Made by a program: the position numbers and the translations under genes. Under the pieces are notes generated by a model. The model worked only from the letters and a program-made list of their open reading frames with translations, was not told the DNA's origin and did no database searches. Below are positions 17,275 to 26,425 of a DNA stretch of 64,000 nt, one piece after another; position 1 is the stretch's first letter; each line of letters opens with the position of its first letter. The DNA is from Mucilaginibacter rubeus (lineage in GTDB: Bacteria; Bacteroidota; Bacteroidia; Sphingobacteriales; Sphingobacteriaceae), in assembly GCF_003286415.2 (NCBI RefSeq), contig NZ_CP043450.1, forward strand, positions 6,820,001 through 6,884,000. The letters run 5' to 3'.

Positions 17275-17700
17275 TCAAATCTGGAAACGCTGGATAGCTA
17301 TGCGCATCGTCCAGGATGGTGGCCATTGGGAAACCTTTTTACTATTCTTAATTGCTGGCAAAAAACTGGTAAACCTGACGATAAGTGGATTACAGGGAAA
17401 AAATATATTTTGAGGTGACTCAAATGAAACTTTGTTACCTTGAGGTGTTTCTTTGGCCAGCGAATTAAACCGGGCCGTACTGTTCTGACAGCATGCCTCA
17501 TCCTCGTTTTGCAAAACAGGATGATTATTTTTTTCGGTTAAAAAGTGGTCAGCGTGATTACTATTATGCAGGGCATGAATTACAACTTCATGATCATTAT
17601 GATGAGGCAGATCCTGAAAACTCTGGCGTAAAGTACAACCAAGCCCAACAAGAGAGTTGAGCAAAAAGATAAATAACAGAAATACCGCTTTTTTTCTCAT
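17275..17700 (-). CDS. small exported His-rich protein, paralogue of the 561-989 product
   Basis: A 141-aa protein with a signal peptide (MRKKAVFLLFIFLLNSLVG), a His cluster (LPHHNDHEVVIHALHNSNHA, about 32-51) and ACCQNS in mid-protein, followed by TPQGNKVSFESP and a terminal RFQI. These features run in the same order as in the protein at 561-989, which carries CCQE, PQTEKVS and SFQI, so the two are paralogues. It lacks the Met-rich run of the other copy. The direct-repeat operator was not found upstream, so regulation may differ. Confidence 0.75.
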   Translation of the reverse strand: MRKKAVFLLFIFLLNSLVGLGCTLRQSFQDLPHHNDHEVVIHALHNSNHADHFLTEKNNHPVLQNEDEACCQNSTARFNSLAKETPQGNKVSFESPQNIFFPCNPLIVRFTSFLPAIKNSKKVSQWPPSWTMRIAIQRFQI

Positions 17701-17988
17701 TAAATATCTAAGTTAACATATTTTTTGTTTATGTTGTTTTTGGTCACATACAAAATTATATGTTAGCGGGTGCGTAACTGTAAGGTATAAAAATATAAGC
17801 AGCTTTTGAATTTACAACCATTTAGCCTCGCAGTTACGATATAAAAATTATTCTGAATCAGGATGAATTCATTTTTAATATGGTTAATACCTCATTCTTG
17901 TCATTATATTTTTTCATTTGTGCAATCCTTTTCCTACGCATCAATGATTTTCATGCACCTACTTGTGCGCAAATTTTACCCTCTTGTA

Positions 17989-19641
17989 TTATATCGTATT
18001 GTTCAACGCTATCAGGGTAAAGGAATTGTTCTTAAAAACCACGCTGCTGGCCAGAAAAGAGGGGCTTTTATAGTTTTCAAAGCTTTGGTTTGTTAACAGG
18101 ACATAGCTGACCCGGTATGCAGCAAATAATTTTTCAGCGGAAAGCGGCTGCGACGTAGACAGAAAGGAAAGCATATCATGCCGGTCACTTTCCCGCTTTT
18201 CATAGCTAATATAAGGATTGGAAAAGTATATCTCCACTGAAACCATTTTAATGCCGGTTGCCATTACCGGGAAAAGAGACTGATCATGGCCGCAAAGCAT
18301 CACTTTATCGAGCGGTATATTCTTGCTGATGTAATTGTACACTTCTATTTCATCCGTCCGTTTTTCCTTAGCCAGCGCTTGCTGCCTCGGTTCAAGAAAA
18401 TCTTTGCGCTTGCTGTAAATGGAATAATAACCCAGGGCAAAAAGTAAAATGAATAATACCATCAAATTACTATAAAGGATCAACGGGTTTTTAACTGTGA
18501 ATTTCCGTACAAGGAGGTCACTTAACCATTGAATGACCGGGCCGGATAAGGCGATAAAACCAAAACCAAAGAAAACGGACTGCAGCGCTTTAAAGTAGAA
18601 AAAGTAATGGAAAGCCGGGATGGTATCAGGAAGCGTGATATGCAGCATGCGGTTCGCTGTAGGAAGAGCCGCCTCATACACATACATTATTAACGTAATC
18701 AACAATAAATTAAAAACTATCCGGCGAATAACAGGCTGCTGATACTTCCTATAAAACCATACAAACCCTATGACAGCAACAACCATAGAAAATGTAATAT
18801 TTAGTTTCAGCAGTTCCAGGGTATTGTGCCTCGCGAAAATACCTGGTGCGCACTGTAAAATAACACGGTTGATAAAATGTAGGTGGTATTTGAATAGGAC
18901 GAAATATAGAAAAGGGAAGCTCAGGATAAAAAACGGAATAATGGTTAACGCGCCCTGTAGGAAATAGGTGCCGACAGTACTAAATTGCTTGTTTTTTAAA
19001 GCCAATACCACTTTTTGGCCCTGCAAAGAAATCAGCAGCAAAATAATGATGATCGTCGGCGCGGAATGCCCCAAAAAGCTGATACCTAAGAAAGCGCCCA
19101 ATACTAAGAACCAGTACATTTTCTGCGTCGAAAACGCCTTGTAGCAAAAGAAAATATTCAGATAAAATAAAAACTGTACGTATGAATCAGCGAGCGGCCA
19201 GGGTGAATAAGTGGCACCGCCCCAGCCGGGCAGATTACCGGAAGCCAAAAATAAAAAGGACAATAATCCCGCGAGAGCAACTTTATAATCAAACAGCCGG
19301 ATCATCATGAAAAAAAAGAAAACTGGGCCAAGGAGGTTGAGAAAGGCCCCGGCCCTTGCAACCACAATATTTACCGGCAGGCCGGTGACATAAACAATGG
19401 CAGTTTCAGATAGGTACAACAGGGGGTTATACCACATATACTCACCGGCTATATTGGGGTCGGAACCAAAGTGTCCATCCAGCGTACTCCTGATATAGCC
19501 AATATCCCGGTCGAAATCCGGCTCAAAGGCCCAATGCAGGTCATGAACTGTCCTGTAACATTGTAAAAAAGCCAGGATCAGCAGGATCACACCCGCTGAT
19601 ATATATTTAACGTTTTCCTTTAATTGCATGGCCAAATTCAA
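17989..19641 (-). CDS. polytopic membrane protein, glycosyltransferase-39/83-like
   Basis: A 550-aa protein with about eleven hydrophobic segments. The first periplasmic loop has FEPDFDRDIGYIRS, reminiscent of the acidic DxD-like loop in ArnT/PMT-type (GT-C) glycosyltransferases that use lipid-linked sugars. The C-terminal about 130 residues form a soluble domain (YNYISKNIPLDKVMLCGHDQ) like the periplasmic end of such enzymes. Substrate and pathway cannot be deduced. It is a lone gene; ATG at 19629 is an equally plausible start. It is unrelated to the metal genes on either side. Confidence 0.75.
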   Translation of the reverse strand: MNLAMQLKENVKYISAGVILLILAFLQCYRTVHDLHWAFEPDFDRDIGYIRSTLDGHFGSDPNIAGEYMWYNPLLYLSETAIVYVTGLPVNIVVARAGAFLNLLGPVFFFFMMIRLFDYKVALAGLLSFLFLASGNLPGWGGATYSPWPLADSYVQFLFYLNIFFCYKAFSTQKMYWFLVLGAFLGISFLGHSAPTIIIILLLISLQGQKVVLALKNKQFSTVGTYFLQGALTIIPFFILSFPFLYFVLFKYHLHFINRVILQCAPGIFARHNTLELLKLNITFSMVVAVIGFVWFYRKYQQPVIRRIVFNLLLITLIMYVYEAALPTANRMLHITLPDTIPAFHYFFYFKALQSVFFGFGFIALSGPVIQWLSDLLVRKFTVKNPLILYSNLMVLFILLFALGYYSIYSKRKDFLEPRQQALAKEKRTDEIEVYNYISKNIPLDKVMLCGHDQSLFPVMATGIKMVSVEIYFSNPYISYEKRESDRHDMLSFLSTSQPLSAEKLFAAYRVSYVLLTNQSFENYKSPSFLASSVVFKNNSFTLIALNNTI

Positions 19642-19786
19642 TTTAGACGTTGTTTAACGCAATTGACGCTATATGGTTACATGCTAAGTTGTTAGTTATT
19701 TGTGATAGCCGCGGTTGATCCCGGCATTGAGCACCGTAGCCTGATCCATAAAAAATTATTTATATTTAACGTTTATTTTATAAAGC

Positions 19787-20149
19787 ATGAAGAAAAAGAT
19801 CCTTGTGATGGAGAATGATCAGGCCATAATCGAAATTGTGTCCTTGATACTGGAAGATGAAGGTTATGAAGTAAAAGCATTAAACACGGAGAGCAAAGTA
19901 TTAGAGGTGATCAATGATTACAAACCGGATGTCATCATACTGGATATTATCAGACCAAGTGAAGAAGGCACACTGTTATGCCTTACGCTAAAGAAAAACG
20001 TGAAAACAAAACATATCCCCGTAATTGTATTTTCGACGCATCCAAAAGTCCTGACCGCTATCAAAGAAGTTTGCGCGGATGACGTTGTGCCAAAGCCATT
20101 TGATGTTGCTGAATTGCTCAACGCGGTTGAAATGCAATTGCAATTATAG
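19787..20149 (+). CDS. stand-alone response-regulator receiver domain
   Basis: A 120-aa CheY-like domain: acidic pair END near the start (KKKILVMENDQ), phospho-acceptor Asp in DVIILDIIRP (about 52), Ser/Thr in VIVFSTHP and conserved Lys in VVPKPFD. There is no output domain, so it works as a phospho-relay or signalling partner of an unlinked kinase. It is a lone plus-strand gene between two minus-strand genes. Confidence 0.9.
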   Translation: MKKKILVMENDQAIIEIVSLILEDEGYEVKALNTESKVLEVINDYKPDVIILDIIRPSEEGTLLCLTLKKNVKTKHIPVIVFSTHPKVLTAIKEVCADDVVPKPFDVAELLNAVEMQLQL

Positions 20150-20202
20150 GCATAGGCTGCTTATTGACACGAAAATATTAACCTGTCCGGCAATTCAATA
20201 GT

Positions 20203-21255
20203 TTAGATGTTTTTAAATTTGATCATATGATCCTGCTCCCAGACACAAATGATCTTGTTGTTTGGCAATATGGCGGATCTTAAGAAGCTGCCATTCCCTA
20301 CCACTTGTGTTTTTTTGCTTTGTAGCGACATTAATTTTACGGTATCGCTATTTTGATACGTAATAAAGCTGCTGGTACCACTTATCGCGATAGCACAGCT
20401 TCTGCCATTGCCGATAAAAGTTTCAGGCTGGCCGGGCTGGCAGAAATATACCATACCTTTTCGCTGCCAGGTAGTTTGAACGGTATTCGTAGGATCAATG
20501 ACAATGCCGCCGCCATCCATCGGGCAACCATTGAGTTTCCAAGTATCCAGACCTAATTTTTGCGCTGCTGCAAATGTCTGCCCGCCATTTAATGACCGGG
20601 TTACATAAAGGTCCCGGGAACCATTCAGCCAGTTCCTGAACATAATAGCTACGTTATTTCCCTGTACAGCTATACTTGGCTTACAGCATTCGCAGACATG
20701 TTGATCAGGCGACTGGTAAGCCAAAATATTTTTTGTCCACTTCATAGCTTTGCCTGGTAAGGACGCAAAATAGATCTGATTGTGCTTTCCGGTTCGGTTA
20801 TCGAGCCATACCGCGTAAAAATTATCCTTTTTGTCTGCTGCTATGCTCATCAGCCCTTCGGGTGCAGAACCTGTCAAATCATTAACGACACCCATCGTCT
20901 TCCAGTGCCCCGTAGCGTGACTAAGCTTAAACCAATGGATATTTCCGGATTTGTCCATAGCCGTGATCACTGAATAATTAGCAGAGCTTGATAATTGAGG
21001 CCCTCTCGACATGCCAAGGTGCATATCAGGCACCCGCGCTACCAAAACCCGTTGACTAAAAGATTTTCCATGATCATTTGAGGTTGCGCAGAATATTTTA
21101 TCCTCTGATCCAAAAACAACCCTGATTACACCCTTAGTGTCGACGCTAACCTGGGGTTGCTGACCAATCCCTATATTGTCGCTATTGACAGCAGAAAGCG
21201 ATGACAACGACAGGAATAATACAGCGAGTAATAGGTAGGATAGTAACTTTTTCAT
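20203..21255 (-). CDS. exported BNR/sialidase-like beta-propeller protein
   Basis: A 350-aa protein with a signal peptide (MKKLLSYLLLAVLFLSLSS). Several Asp-box-like or propeller repeats are visible: DHGKSFSQRVLV, LNGGQTFAAAQKL and DKSGNIHWFKL. A conserved Cys cluster (HVCECCKPSIAV) and NGCPMDGGG mark a Cys-rich propeller subfamily rather than a classical sialidase, since the catalytic Arg/Tyr set cannot be assigned. It could bind a ligand or metal in the periplasm. It is a lone gene with 76 bases to the PAP2 gene. Confidence 0.75.
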   Translation of the reverse strand: MKKLLSYLLLAVLFLSLSSLSAVNSDNIGIGQQPQVSVDTKGVIRVVFGSEDKIFCATSNDHGKSFSQRVLVARVPDMHLGMSRGPQLSSSANYSVITAMDKSGNIHWFKLSHATGHWKTMGVVNDLTGSAPEGLMSIAADKKDNFYAVWLDNRTGKHNQIYFASLPGKAMKWTKNILAYQSPDQHVCECCKPSIAVQGNNVAIMFRNWLNGSRDLYVTRSLNGGQTFAAAQKLGLDTWKLNGCPMDGGGIVIDPTNTVQTTWQRKGMVYFCQPGQPETFIGNGRSCAIAISGTSSFITYQNSDTVKLMSLQSKKTQVVGNGSFLRSAILPNNKIICVWEQDHMIKFKNI

Positions 21256-21331
21256 GGGTTTAATTTAATATTTCTGGCAAATTAACCAAAAGGGATGACT
21301 TATCTGTTGATGACCGTAGGAAAGTGCGTTG

Positions 21332-21994
21332 TTACACTTCGTTTCTATGCAGGGCTATGTTTCTTTTTTTCAAATAGAGATAAGCAAGTGTGGCTAAAAT
21401 TACCAGACCCAGTAAGAAGCCGCCAAGCACATCGGTTAACCAATGCGCGCCCAAATAGATACGGGAAAATGGAACGATGAATATCAATAACATACAAATT
21501 GAGCCAACTGATGCCCGGATAAATTTGGGGACAGCGGCAATCTCAAACATCAGCTGAGCCAGGAAACCGAAAAAAACGACATAAAAAATTACATGCCCGC
21601 TTGGAAAGCTTTGCTGTCTTGTTTTTTCAATGATCCTAACTAAGGTTTCTGACGGCCTCGGACGATTAACAATAAGTTTAACGATAGAACTGATTATACC
21701 GGAGATCAGGGTTGACAGCAGGAATAAACCTTCCTTTTTATATTTATAAAGAAAAAACAGCAACGCTGTACCCAAAACGATGATAACCGAATTTGGCATA
21801 TAACCAAACCAGCTAACCATTTTCATCGCCGTGTCCAACTGTGGGTTTTGATGTTCCTGTGCTTCTTCTGAAAATTCCCGGTCTAATAAGAATACTGGCA
21901 TGAAAAAAACAAATGCTGTGAGCGCCAGAAAACCAATCATCATGGTTACCAGTACATACAGCATTATTCGTTTTTTTCGATCAGATAGTTGCAC
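21332..21994 (-). CDS. PAP2-family membrane phosphatase
   Basis: A 220-aa protein with six predicted helices and the three acid-phosphatase motifs: KLIVNRPRP, PSGHV and SRIYLGAHWLTDVLGG. The enzymes dephosphorylate lipid phosphates such as phosphatidate or undecaprenyl pyrophosphate on the outer face of the inner membrane; the exact substrate is not visible. It is 6 bases downstream of the PepSY-like gene and probably cotranscribed. Confidence 0.92.
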   Translation of the reverse strand: MQLSDRKKRIMLYVLVTMMIGFLALTAFVFFMPVFLLDREFSEEAQEHQNPQLDTAMKMVSWFGYMPNSVIIVLGTALLFFLYKYKKEGLFLLSTLISGIISSIVKLIVNRPRPSETLVRIIEKTRQQSFPSGHVIFYVVFFGFLAQLMFEIAAVPKFIRASVGSICMLLIFIVPFSRIYLGAHWLTDVLGGFLLGLVILATLAYLYLKKRNIALHRNEV

Positions 21995-22000
21995 TGATAC

Positions 22001-22429
22001 TTAGTCTTTTTTCAAAAAGCTACCATTTTCATCAAAGATCAGGTCGCCACCCTTTATTTCGGCCTCATACATGGTTTTCCCGGCGGCATCAGTTACTTTT
22101 CCGGCTTCTTTAATTTTCGCGCCCTTATAGTGCGCGGCAACATAGGGCGCAACAGTTTTTGGCAATTCGCTTATAGATATGGCCTTCACAATTTCGACAA
22201 ATGCACCTGCCGGTGTAAATGTAACGGAATTGTCTTCACCAGATTTTCCACCCCAATTAGCCTCATAATTTCCTTTTTCCTTTTCCCAGGTGACTTTGGT
22301 AACCTGCGGATATTTATTAGCCAGCGCGGCTTTAACAACGGAGGGCACAGCGGAGCTTTTTAAGTCCTGTGCCATAACATTGCCTGCGATAAGGAAGGCG
22401 ATAACGCCAAACAATAATTTCTTTTTCAT
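22001..22429 (-). CDS. PepSY-like (DUF2874) periplasmic protein
   Basis: A 142-aa protein with a signal peptide ending at MAQD. Two PepSY-like half-repeats are visible: VVKAALANKYPQVTKVTWEKEKGNYEANW and a second one built around VAAHYKGAKIKEAGKV and YEAEIKGGDL. The DENGSFLKKD ending is typical of the Bacteroidota DUF2874 family. The role is unknown; such proteins may inhibit proteases or bind small ligands in the periplasm. It precedes the PAP2 phosphatase gene. Confidence 0.85.
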   Translation of the reverse strand: MKKKLLFGVIAFLIAGNVMAQDLKSSAVPSVVKAALANKYPQVTKVTWEKEKGNYEANWGGKSGEDNSVTFTPAGAFVEIVKAISISELPKTVAPYVAAHYKGAKIKEAGKVTDAAGKTMYEAEIKGGDLIFDENGSFLKKD

Positions 22430-22685
22430 TTTTTAAGTTTATATTCAATGATAAAAAATCATTCTGTAGGAAAATTGTGTTCATCAACGTGATTGACTTT
22501 ACCCTACTATCTCTATAATACTTAAATCGGAACGTCAATGTCACTGCATTTGTCATATTGATGATAATACTTTTCTTAGTCAAAGGATACCCATTACCCA
22601 TAACAATCGCATCCCGAAATCTCTAAAGGGAAGGTACCAGAGCTTCAGCTTTTAATTTACCAGAATAAAAAACTTATGTTTGTAT

Positions 22686-23060
22686 ATGGGTAATAGTAAA
22701 TATAACAATGCAAATGTATTGCTTCTTCTCGTGGCCTACTTGTTTGTAGTACTTACCCATATTTTATTCCTCCCCCCTCTCGGTCAAAGATCGCTCAATC
22801 CCCAAGGACATTATAACTCTATTTTTAAACGAAAGTTAGACAACGCCAACAATCACGCCCTCAGTTTGATGCACCGCACCGATAAGTCAGTTTTGAATAA
22901 AAATCAAAATATTCATCACTTATTTATTAAACTGGCTGGTTCTTTTTTTATCTTATTGTTGCTGGCACGAATCGGACGACGTGCAAAATTACTTACGCTC
23001 GTTCCTTTTCGGCGATACTTTTATCCTTACCCTCCATTCCGGCTCTCTCTGCGTATTTGA
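22686..23060 (+). CDS. small two-helix membrane protein, unknown
   Basis: A 124-aa protein from the ATG at 22686 (MGNSKYNNANV). Hydrophobic helices lie at about 10-32 and 80-96, with a polar His/Asn-rich loop between them and a basic, aromatic tail (RRYFYPYPPFRLSLRI). A TATGTTTG element overlaps the start region (22675-22682), which would make the transcript almost leaderless if used, so either the promoter or the start is uncertain. No family was recognised. It lies 74 bases before the MarR gene. Confidence 0.55.
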   Translation: MGNSKYNNANVLLLLVAYLFVVLTHILFLPPLGQRSLNPQGHYNSIFKRKLDNANNHALSLMHRTDKSVLNKNQNIHHLFIKLAGSFFILLLLARIGRRAKLLTLVPFRRYFYPYPPFRLSLRI

Positions 23061-23134
23061 TTTTCTAGACCATTTAATGCCTTACGAGCTGTAAAGCAGC
23101 GCTGTTTCTTTTTTTATTCTTCAAGAAATTCATC

Positions 23135-23560
23135 ATGCATTTTTTATTATCAAAAAGTCTGAGCCGCCTGAGCCGTTTATATAGCCGCGCTATCACCAGG
23201 GTTCTTCCGGAACTTAAGTTCGAACATCATGCGGAGATCCTTCTCATCCTGGCATACACAAATCGCAGACTTACGCAAAAAGAGCTGGCAGAACTATACC
23301 AGGCCGACAAATCGCGTATAGCGGTATTGATCGAAGGGATGACTAGGGACGGGTTGGTCTATACCGAACAGAACAGTGCGGATAGAAGAGCACATTTCGT
23401 TTTATTGACCAGCAAAGGCGAAGCTATCATTCCCAAAATTCAGCAAGCGATTGAGCAGGTAAATTGCATGATCAATCAACAGTTGGATAAAACGCACCTG
23501 GATTATTTCTATGCAACGCTTTTTAAGATGCAATCTAATTTGGTTGAACTTCAGGTTTGA
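23135..23560 (+). CDS. MarR-family transcriptional regulator
   Basis: A 141-aa winged-helix protein: LTQKELAELYQADKSRIAVLIEGM forms the recognition helix region and DRRAHFVLLTSKGEAII the wing, both typical of MarR. It probably responds to a small ligand, often phenolic or oxidative. Its target is not evident; the Lgt-like gene starts 71 bases downstream, in the same direction. Confidence 0.92.
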   Translation: MHFLLSKSLSRLSRLYSRAITRVLPELKFEHHAEILLILAYTNRRLTQKELAELYQADKSRIAVLIEGMTRDGLVYTEQNSADRRAHFVLLTSKGEAIIPKIQQAIEQVNCMINQQLDKTHLDYFYATLFKMQSNLVELQV

Positions 23561-23631
23561 CTGAGCAGGAGGGAAACTTTAACTTAAGGCGAGTCCTGCG
23601 GCCATTCTGAAAATTTTAACAGTCATTTATT

Positions 23632-24774
23632 ATGTATCCAACACTCTCCGATCTCACTAAAGATATTTTTGGTTTTTCCATCCCATTACCTATTAAAATG
23701 TTCGGCCTGTTTGTTGCCATCGCGTTTCTTGTCGCAATGCTGCTCCTAAAGAAAGAACTAAAACGCCGTGAAAGTGAAGGTTGGTTACAGCCTTGCCGGG
23801 AGCTTACATGGGTCGGAAAGCAAATCAGCTCGTGGGAAATATTCTTTACAGGCCTGATTACCCTGTTAATGGGCCTGGCATTGATTGTTTTTGCCCGGAA
23901 CCGCTTTTCGTTTGATGGCGATCCGTATGACGGCATTGTGCTGATGGATCTGGCCTTTGCGTTAATTCTTGCAGTGCTCGTCGCCTTTATAAGGTACTAC
24001 TTCAAAAGCCTGAAAGCCGCAGGTAAGCCTGAATTGAAGGTAATTTCGCACTGGCCACATGAAAGAACCGATACCATTATCGGTATTGCCGCAGTCGCCG
24101 GCATCGTCGGCGCAAAGCTATTTGACGGATTAGAAAACTGGAGCAGCTACATAGCCCATCCGGCTGACTTCTTTGCTTTTAGCGGTTTAACATTTTATGG
24201 GGGACTGATCGTGGCGTCGATGGCCATTTTGTACTATGCACATCAAAAGCACATCGACAAATGGCAGTTGGCCGATAGCGCTGCGCCCGTACTCATGCTG
24301 GCTTATGGTATTGGCCGGATAGGATGCCATATGGCAGGCGATGGGGATTGGGGAATTGTAAATTCTTTTCAAAAACCAGTAAAATGGTTACCCGATTGGC
24401 TGTGGAGCTATACCTATCCGCACAATGTAAGTGACCAGGGTGTATTGATCCCAGGCTGCACAGGCGAGCATTGCTTTCAGTTACCTATTGGCGTATTCCC
24501 GACCTCCTTGTATGAATTTGTGGTATGCACCCTGCTTTTCCTGGTGTTGTGGAAACTGAGAAAGATTATTACTTCGCCCGGCAGGCTGTTTGGAATTTAT
24601 CTGATAATGAATGGCGCCGAGCGGTTTCTCATTGAATTGATCCGTGTTAATAATAAATATGATCTCGGATTTGTAAAACCAACCCAGGCAGAATTGATTT
24701 CGATGGGTCTGTTTTTGACCGGCTGTCTGATCGTTTATGTGAGTTCGAGAAAGACAAAATATAATCCGGAATAA
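23632..24774 (+). CDS. lgt: prolipoprotein diacylglyceryl transferase (Lgt)-like membrane protein
   Basis: A 380-aa polytopic protein. The Lgt signature region is present as AYGIGRIGCHMAGDGDWG, with PTSLYEF and NGAERFLIELIR as in Lgt. Lgt attaches diacylglycerol from phosphatidylglycerol to the lipobox Cys of preproteins in the inner membrane. The N-terminal 60 residues and a long extra loop make it longer than E. coli Lgt (about 290 aa), common in Bacteroidota. Whether this is the housekeeping copy or an accessory copy cannot be told from the window. Confidence 0.88.
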   Translation: MYPTLSDLTKDIFGFSIPLPIKMFGLFVAIAFLVAMLLLKKELKRRESEGWLQPCRELTWVGKQISSWEIFFTGLITLLMGLALIVFARNRFSFDGDPYDGIVLMDLAFALILAVLVAFIRYYFKSLKAAGKPELKVISHWPHERTDTIIGIAAVAGIVGAKLFDGLENWSSYIAHPADFFAFSGLTFYGGLIVASMAILYYAHQKHIDKWQLADSAAPVLMLAYGIGRIGCHMAGDGDWGIVNSFQKPVKWLPDWLWSYTYPHNVSDQGVLIPGCTGEHCFQLPIGVFPTSLYEFVVCTLLFLVLWKLRKIITSPGRLFGIYLIMNGAERFLIELIRVNNKYDLGFVKPTQAELISMGLFLTGCLIVYVSSRKTKYNPE

Positions 24775-24960
24775 AGTACTAATAAATAATATAGTCAGTA
24801 ATAGCAACACATTTATTGATTCAACTTTCTTGAGCAAGTGGCTGTTTGAACTTCCTTTTTCGGCCCTGATCATTGTAATCCTTATATTAATTTTAGGAAA
24901 CGTAGTTGTCAGTCGACATAAATTTTCCAATTGATGGTTATATTAGCTCATCAAACCGAT

Positions 24961-25578
24961 ATGAGAGAAAATAAAAAAACACATTGGGAACAGGTATATC
25001 AAACCAAAAAACCGGATCAGGTTAGCTGGACACAATCTGTTCCTCAAACTTCGCTTGATTTCATTCATAGCTTTGATCTATCCAAAACTTCAAAGATCAT
25101 AGATATCGGAGGCGGCGACAGTAAGTTGGTTGACTACCTTCTGCAAGAAGGGTTTGAAGATATTACGGTACTGGATATATCTACAGCCGCATTGCAAAAA
25201 GCACAAGAAAGACTTGGCAAAAAAAGTGAATTGGTCAAATGGATCATTTCCGATATTGTTGATTTTAAACCGGATGAATATTATGACCTTTGGCACGACC
25301 GTGCTACCTTTCATTTCTTAACAGGGCAAAACCAAATTGCTGCTTATTTGGACATAGCCGGAAGATCCGTTAAAAATTACCTGGTCATTGGCACTTTTTC
25401 GGAGAACGGACCAGAACAATGCAGCGGGCTGTCCATAAAACAATACACAGAAGAACAATTACAAAACCAGCTAACTAAAGATTTTAAAAAGATCAGGTGT
25501 ATCCATGAAGATCATGTAACCCCGTTTCAAACCACCCAGAATTTTCTTTTTTGCAGCTTCGAAAAAAGTAGTTTGTAA
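24961..25578 (+). CDS. class I SAM-dependent methyltransferase
   Basis: A 205-aa protein; the ATG at 24961 (MRENKKTHWEQVY) begins the conserved HWE-x-VYQTK segment, while the ATG at 24931 adds ten unlikely residues. Motif I is IIDIGGGDSKLVDYLL, motif II VLDISTAALQ, and motif IV DLWHDRATFHFLT. This subfamily resembles small-molecule thiol or metalloid methyltransferases; the substrate is not assignable. Confidence 0.88.
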   Translation: MRENKKTHWEQVYQTKKPDQVSWTQSVPQTSLDFIHSFDLSKTSKIIDIGGGDSKLVDYLLQEGFEDITVLDISTAALQKAQERLGKKSELVKWIISDIVDFKPDEYYDLWHDRATFHFLTGQNQIAAYLDIAGRSVKNYLVIGTFSENGPEQCSGLSIKQYTEEQLQNQLTKDFKKIRCIHEDHVTPFQTTQNFLFCSFEKSSL

Positions 25579-25653
25579 TATCTGGTACAATTTTATTTCA
25601 TAAAGAGAATCTTTATAAGCTTCGCGGTACTCTGCAAAACATAGTAACTCTAC

Positions 25654-25661
25654 TATCTTTG
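25654..25661 (+). promoter_or_regulatory. -7 element (TATCTTTG), distal promoter candidate
   Basis: TATCTTTGC fits the Bacteroidota TAnnTTTG -7 consensus. No good -33 TTG element is seen 19-21 bases upstream. It would give a transcript with a leader of about 160 bases before the DUF6660 gene. Confidence 0.4.
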
Positions 25662-25813
25662 CGGAGATCTTAAAGCGAATCACCTGTTGTTTGTTAAAAC
25701 TATAACAAGGGATATAAGGTAAAGTCTGATAAACAAACCGTATAAAACGTTGTTAAGTATTTGGTTATGGCAAAAGTCAAACTTATAAATTGTATTTTTA
25801 AATACTGATTTAA

Positions 25814-25821
25814 TATCTTTG
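25814..25821 (+). promoter_or_regulatory. -7 element (TATCTTTG) directly before the metal-efflux operon
   Basis: TATCTTTGC lies 7 bases before the ATG at 25829, with a TTG in AATTGTATT about 20 bases upstream as a -33 candidate. Used as is, the message would be leaderless or nearly so. Confidence 0.5.
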
Positions 25822-25828
25822 CACCGAA

Positions 25829-26143
25829 ATGAAATGGATGTGCTTCATATTTGCCCTTTTTTTTCTTTGCCTGGACCTGGAGCCATGCAAGGATAAAGTC
25901 GGTGGTGTACCCGATGCATTCGCTTCATTGACTCTAACAAAGCAGCACCAGTCCAAAACCAACCAGGACCAGTGTCCGCCGATGTGCCATTGCAGTTGCT
26001 GTAACATGCAGGTGGTTATCCAAAGCAAAATGATCTTCCGACCGGTTGCCGGAACTTATACCCCTGTTGTAGCATTCATGATCCCTGAAAAGCCGGTTAC
26101 CCGACCAGCTAACATTTGGCAACCGCCCAAGCTAAACGCATAA
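25829..26143 (+). CDS. DUF6660-like small exported Cys-rich protein
   Basis: A 104-aa protein with signal MKWMCFIFALFFLCLDLEPC and a Cys/His cluster PPMCHCSCCNMQ (about 50-61). This pattern matches DUF6660, a small family found at the head of CusA/CzcA-type loci in Bacteroidota. The Cys and His residues probably bind metal in the periplasm or outer leaflet. It starts the long plus-strand metal operon; the next gene follows after 81 bases. Confidence 0.8.
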   Translation: MKWMCFIFALFFLCLDLEPCKDKVGGVPDAFASLTLTKQHQSKTNQDQCPPMCHCSCCNMQVVIQSKMIFRPVAGTYTPVVAFMIPEKPVTRPANIWQPPKLNA

Positions 26144-26224
26144 ACTTTCCGAGTTCGCCGTTTTGCGTCATAGTTGACGCTGCTTTGCGGCAAGTTTATT
26201 ATTTCATGTTTTACTTGTACCGGT

Positions 26225-26416
26225 ATGGCAACAAACAGGATAAATCCTGCTAAGCGTACCTCTGTAACTCACAAGAAAAAAAAGAAGAAGAAATTCCAAA
26301 GGCCGTTATGGATGCGCATTATACGCACCATCGCTATCATCATCATGACCATTTTTATGGTCTTGGCAATGATCGGAATTGTACAGAGGTACTGTCATAT
26401 CTTATCCAAGCATTAG
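26225..26416 (+). CDS. small Lys-rich single-pass membrane protein (63 aa)
   Basis: Starting MATNRINPAKRTS at 26225, it has a run of seven Lys (HKKKKKKKFQRPLW), one membrane helix (about residues 30-52) and a C-terminal tail RYCHILSKH with Cys and His. An in-frame ATG at 26174 adds residues without sense. The design repeats that of the 55-aa protein at 15535-15702. It is 9 bases upstream of the RND pump gene, so a role with the pump is likely but unknown. Confidence 0.65.
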   Translation: MATNRINPAKRTSVTHKKKKKKKFQRPLWMRIIRTIAIIIMTIFMVLAMIGIVQRYCHILSKH

Positions 26417-26425
26417 ATCATTTTT

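Noticed and set aside
24481..24930. 149-codon minus-strand frame inside the Lgt-like gene
   Set aside because: Antisense to a clear family gene and without homology.
24775..24930. Hydrophobic frame just after the Lgt-like stop (about LSKWLFELPFSALIIVIL)
   Set aside because: A membrane-helix-like sequence is visible but there is no ATG and only weak alternative starts; possibly an eroded extension, not reported as a gene.
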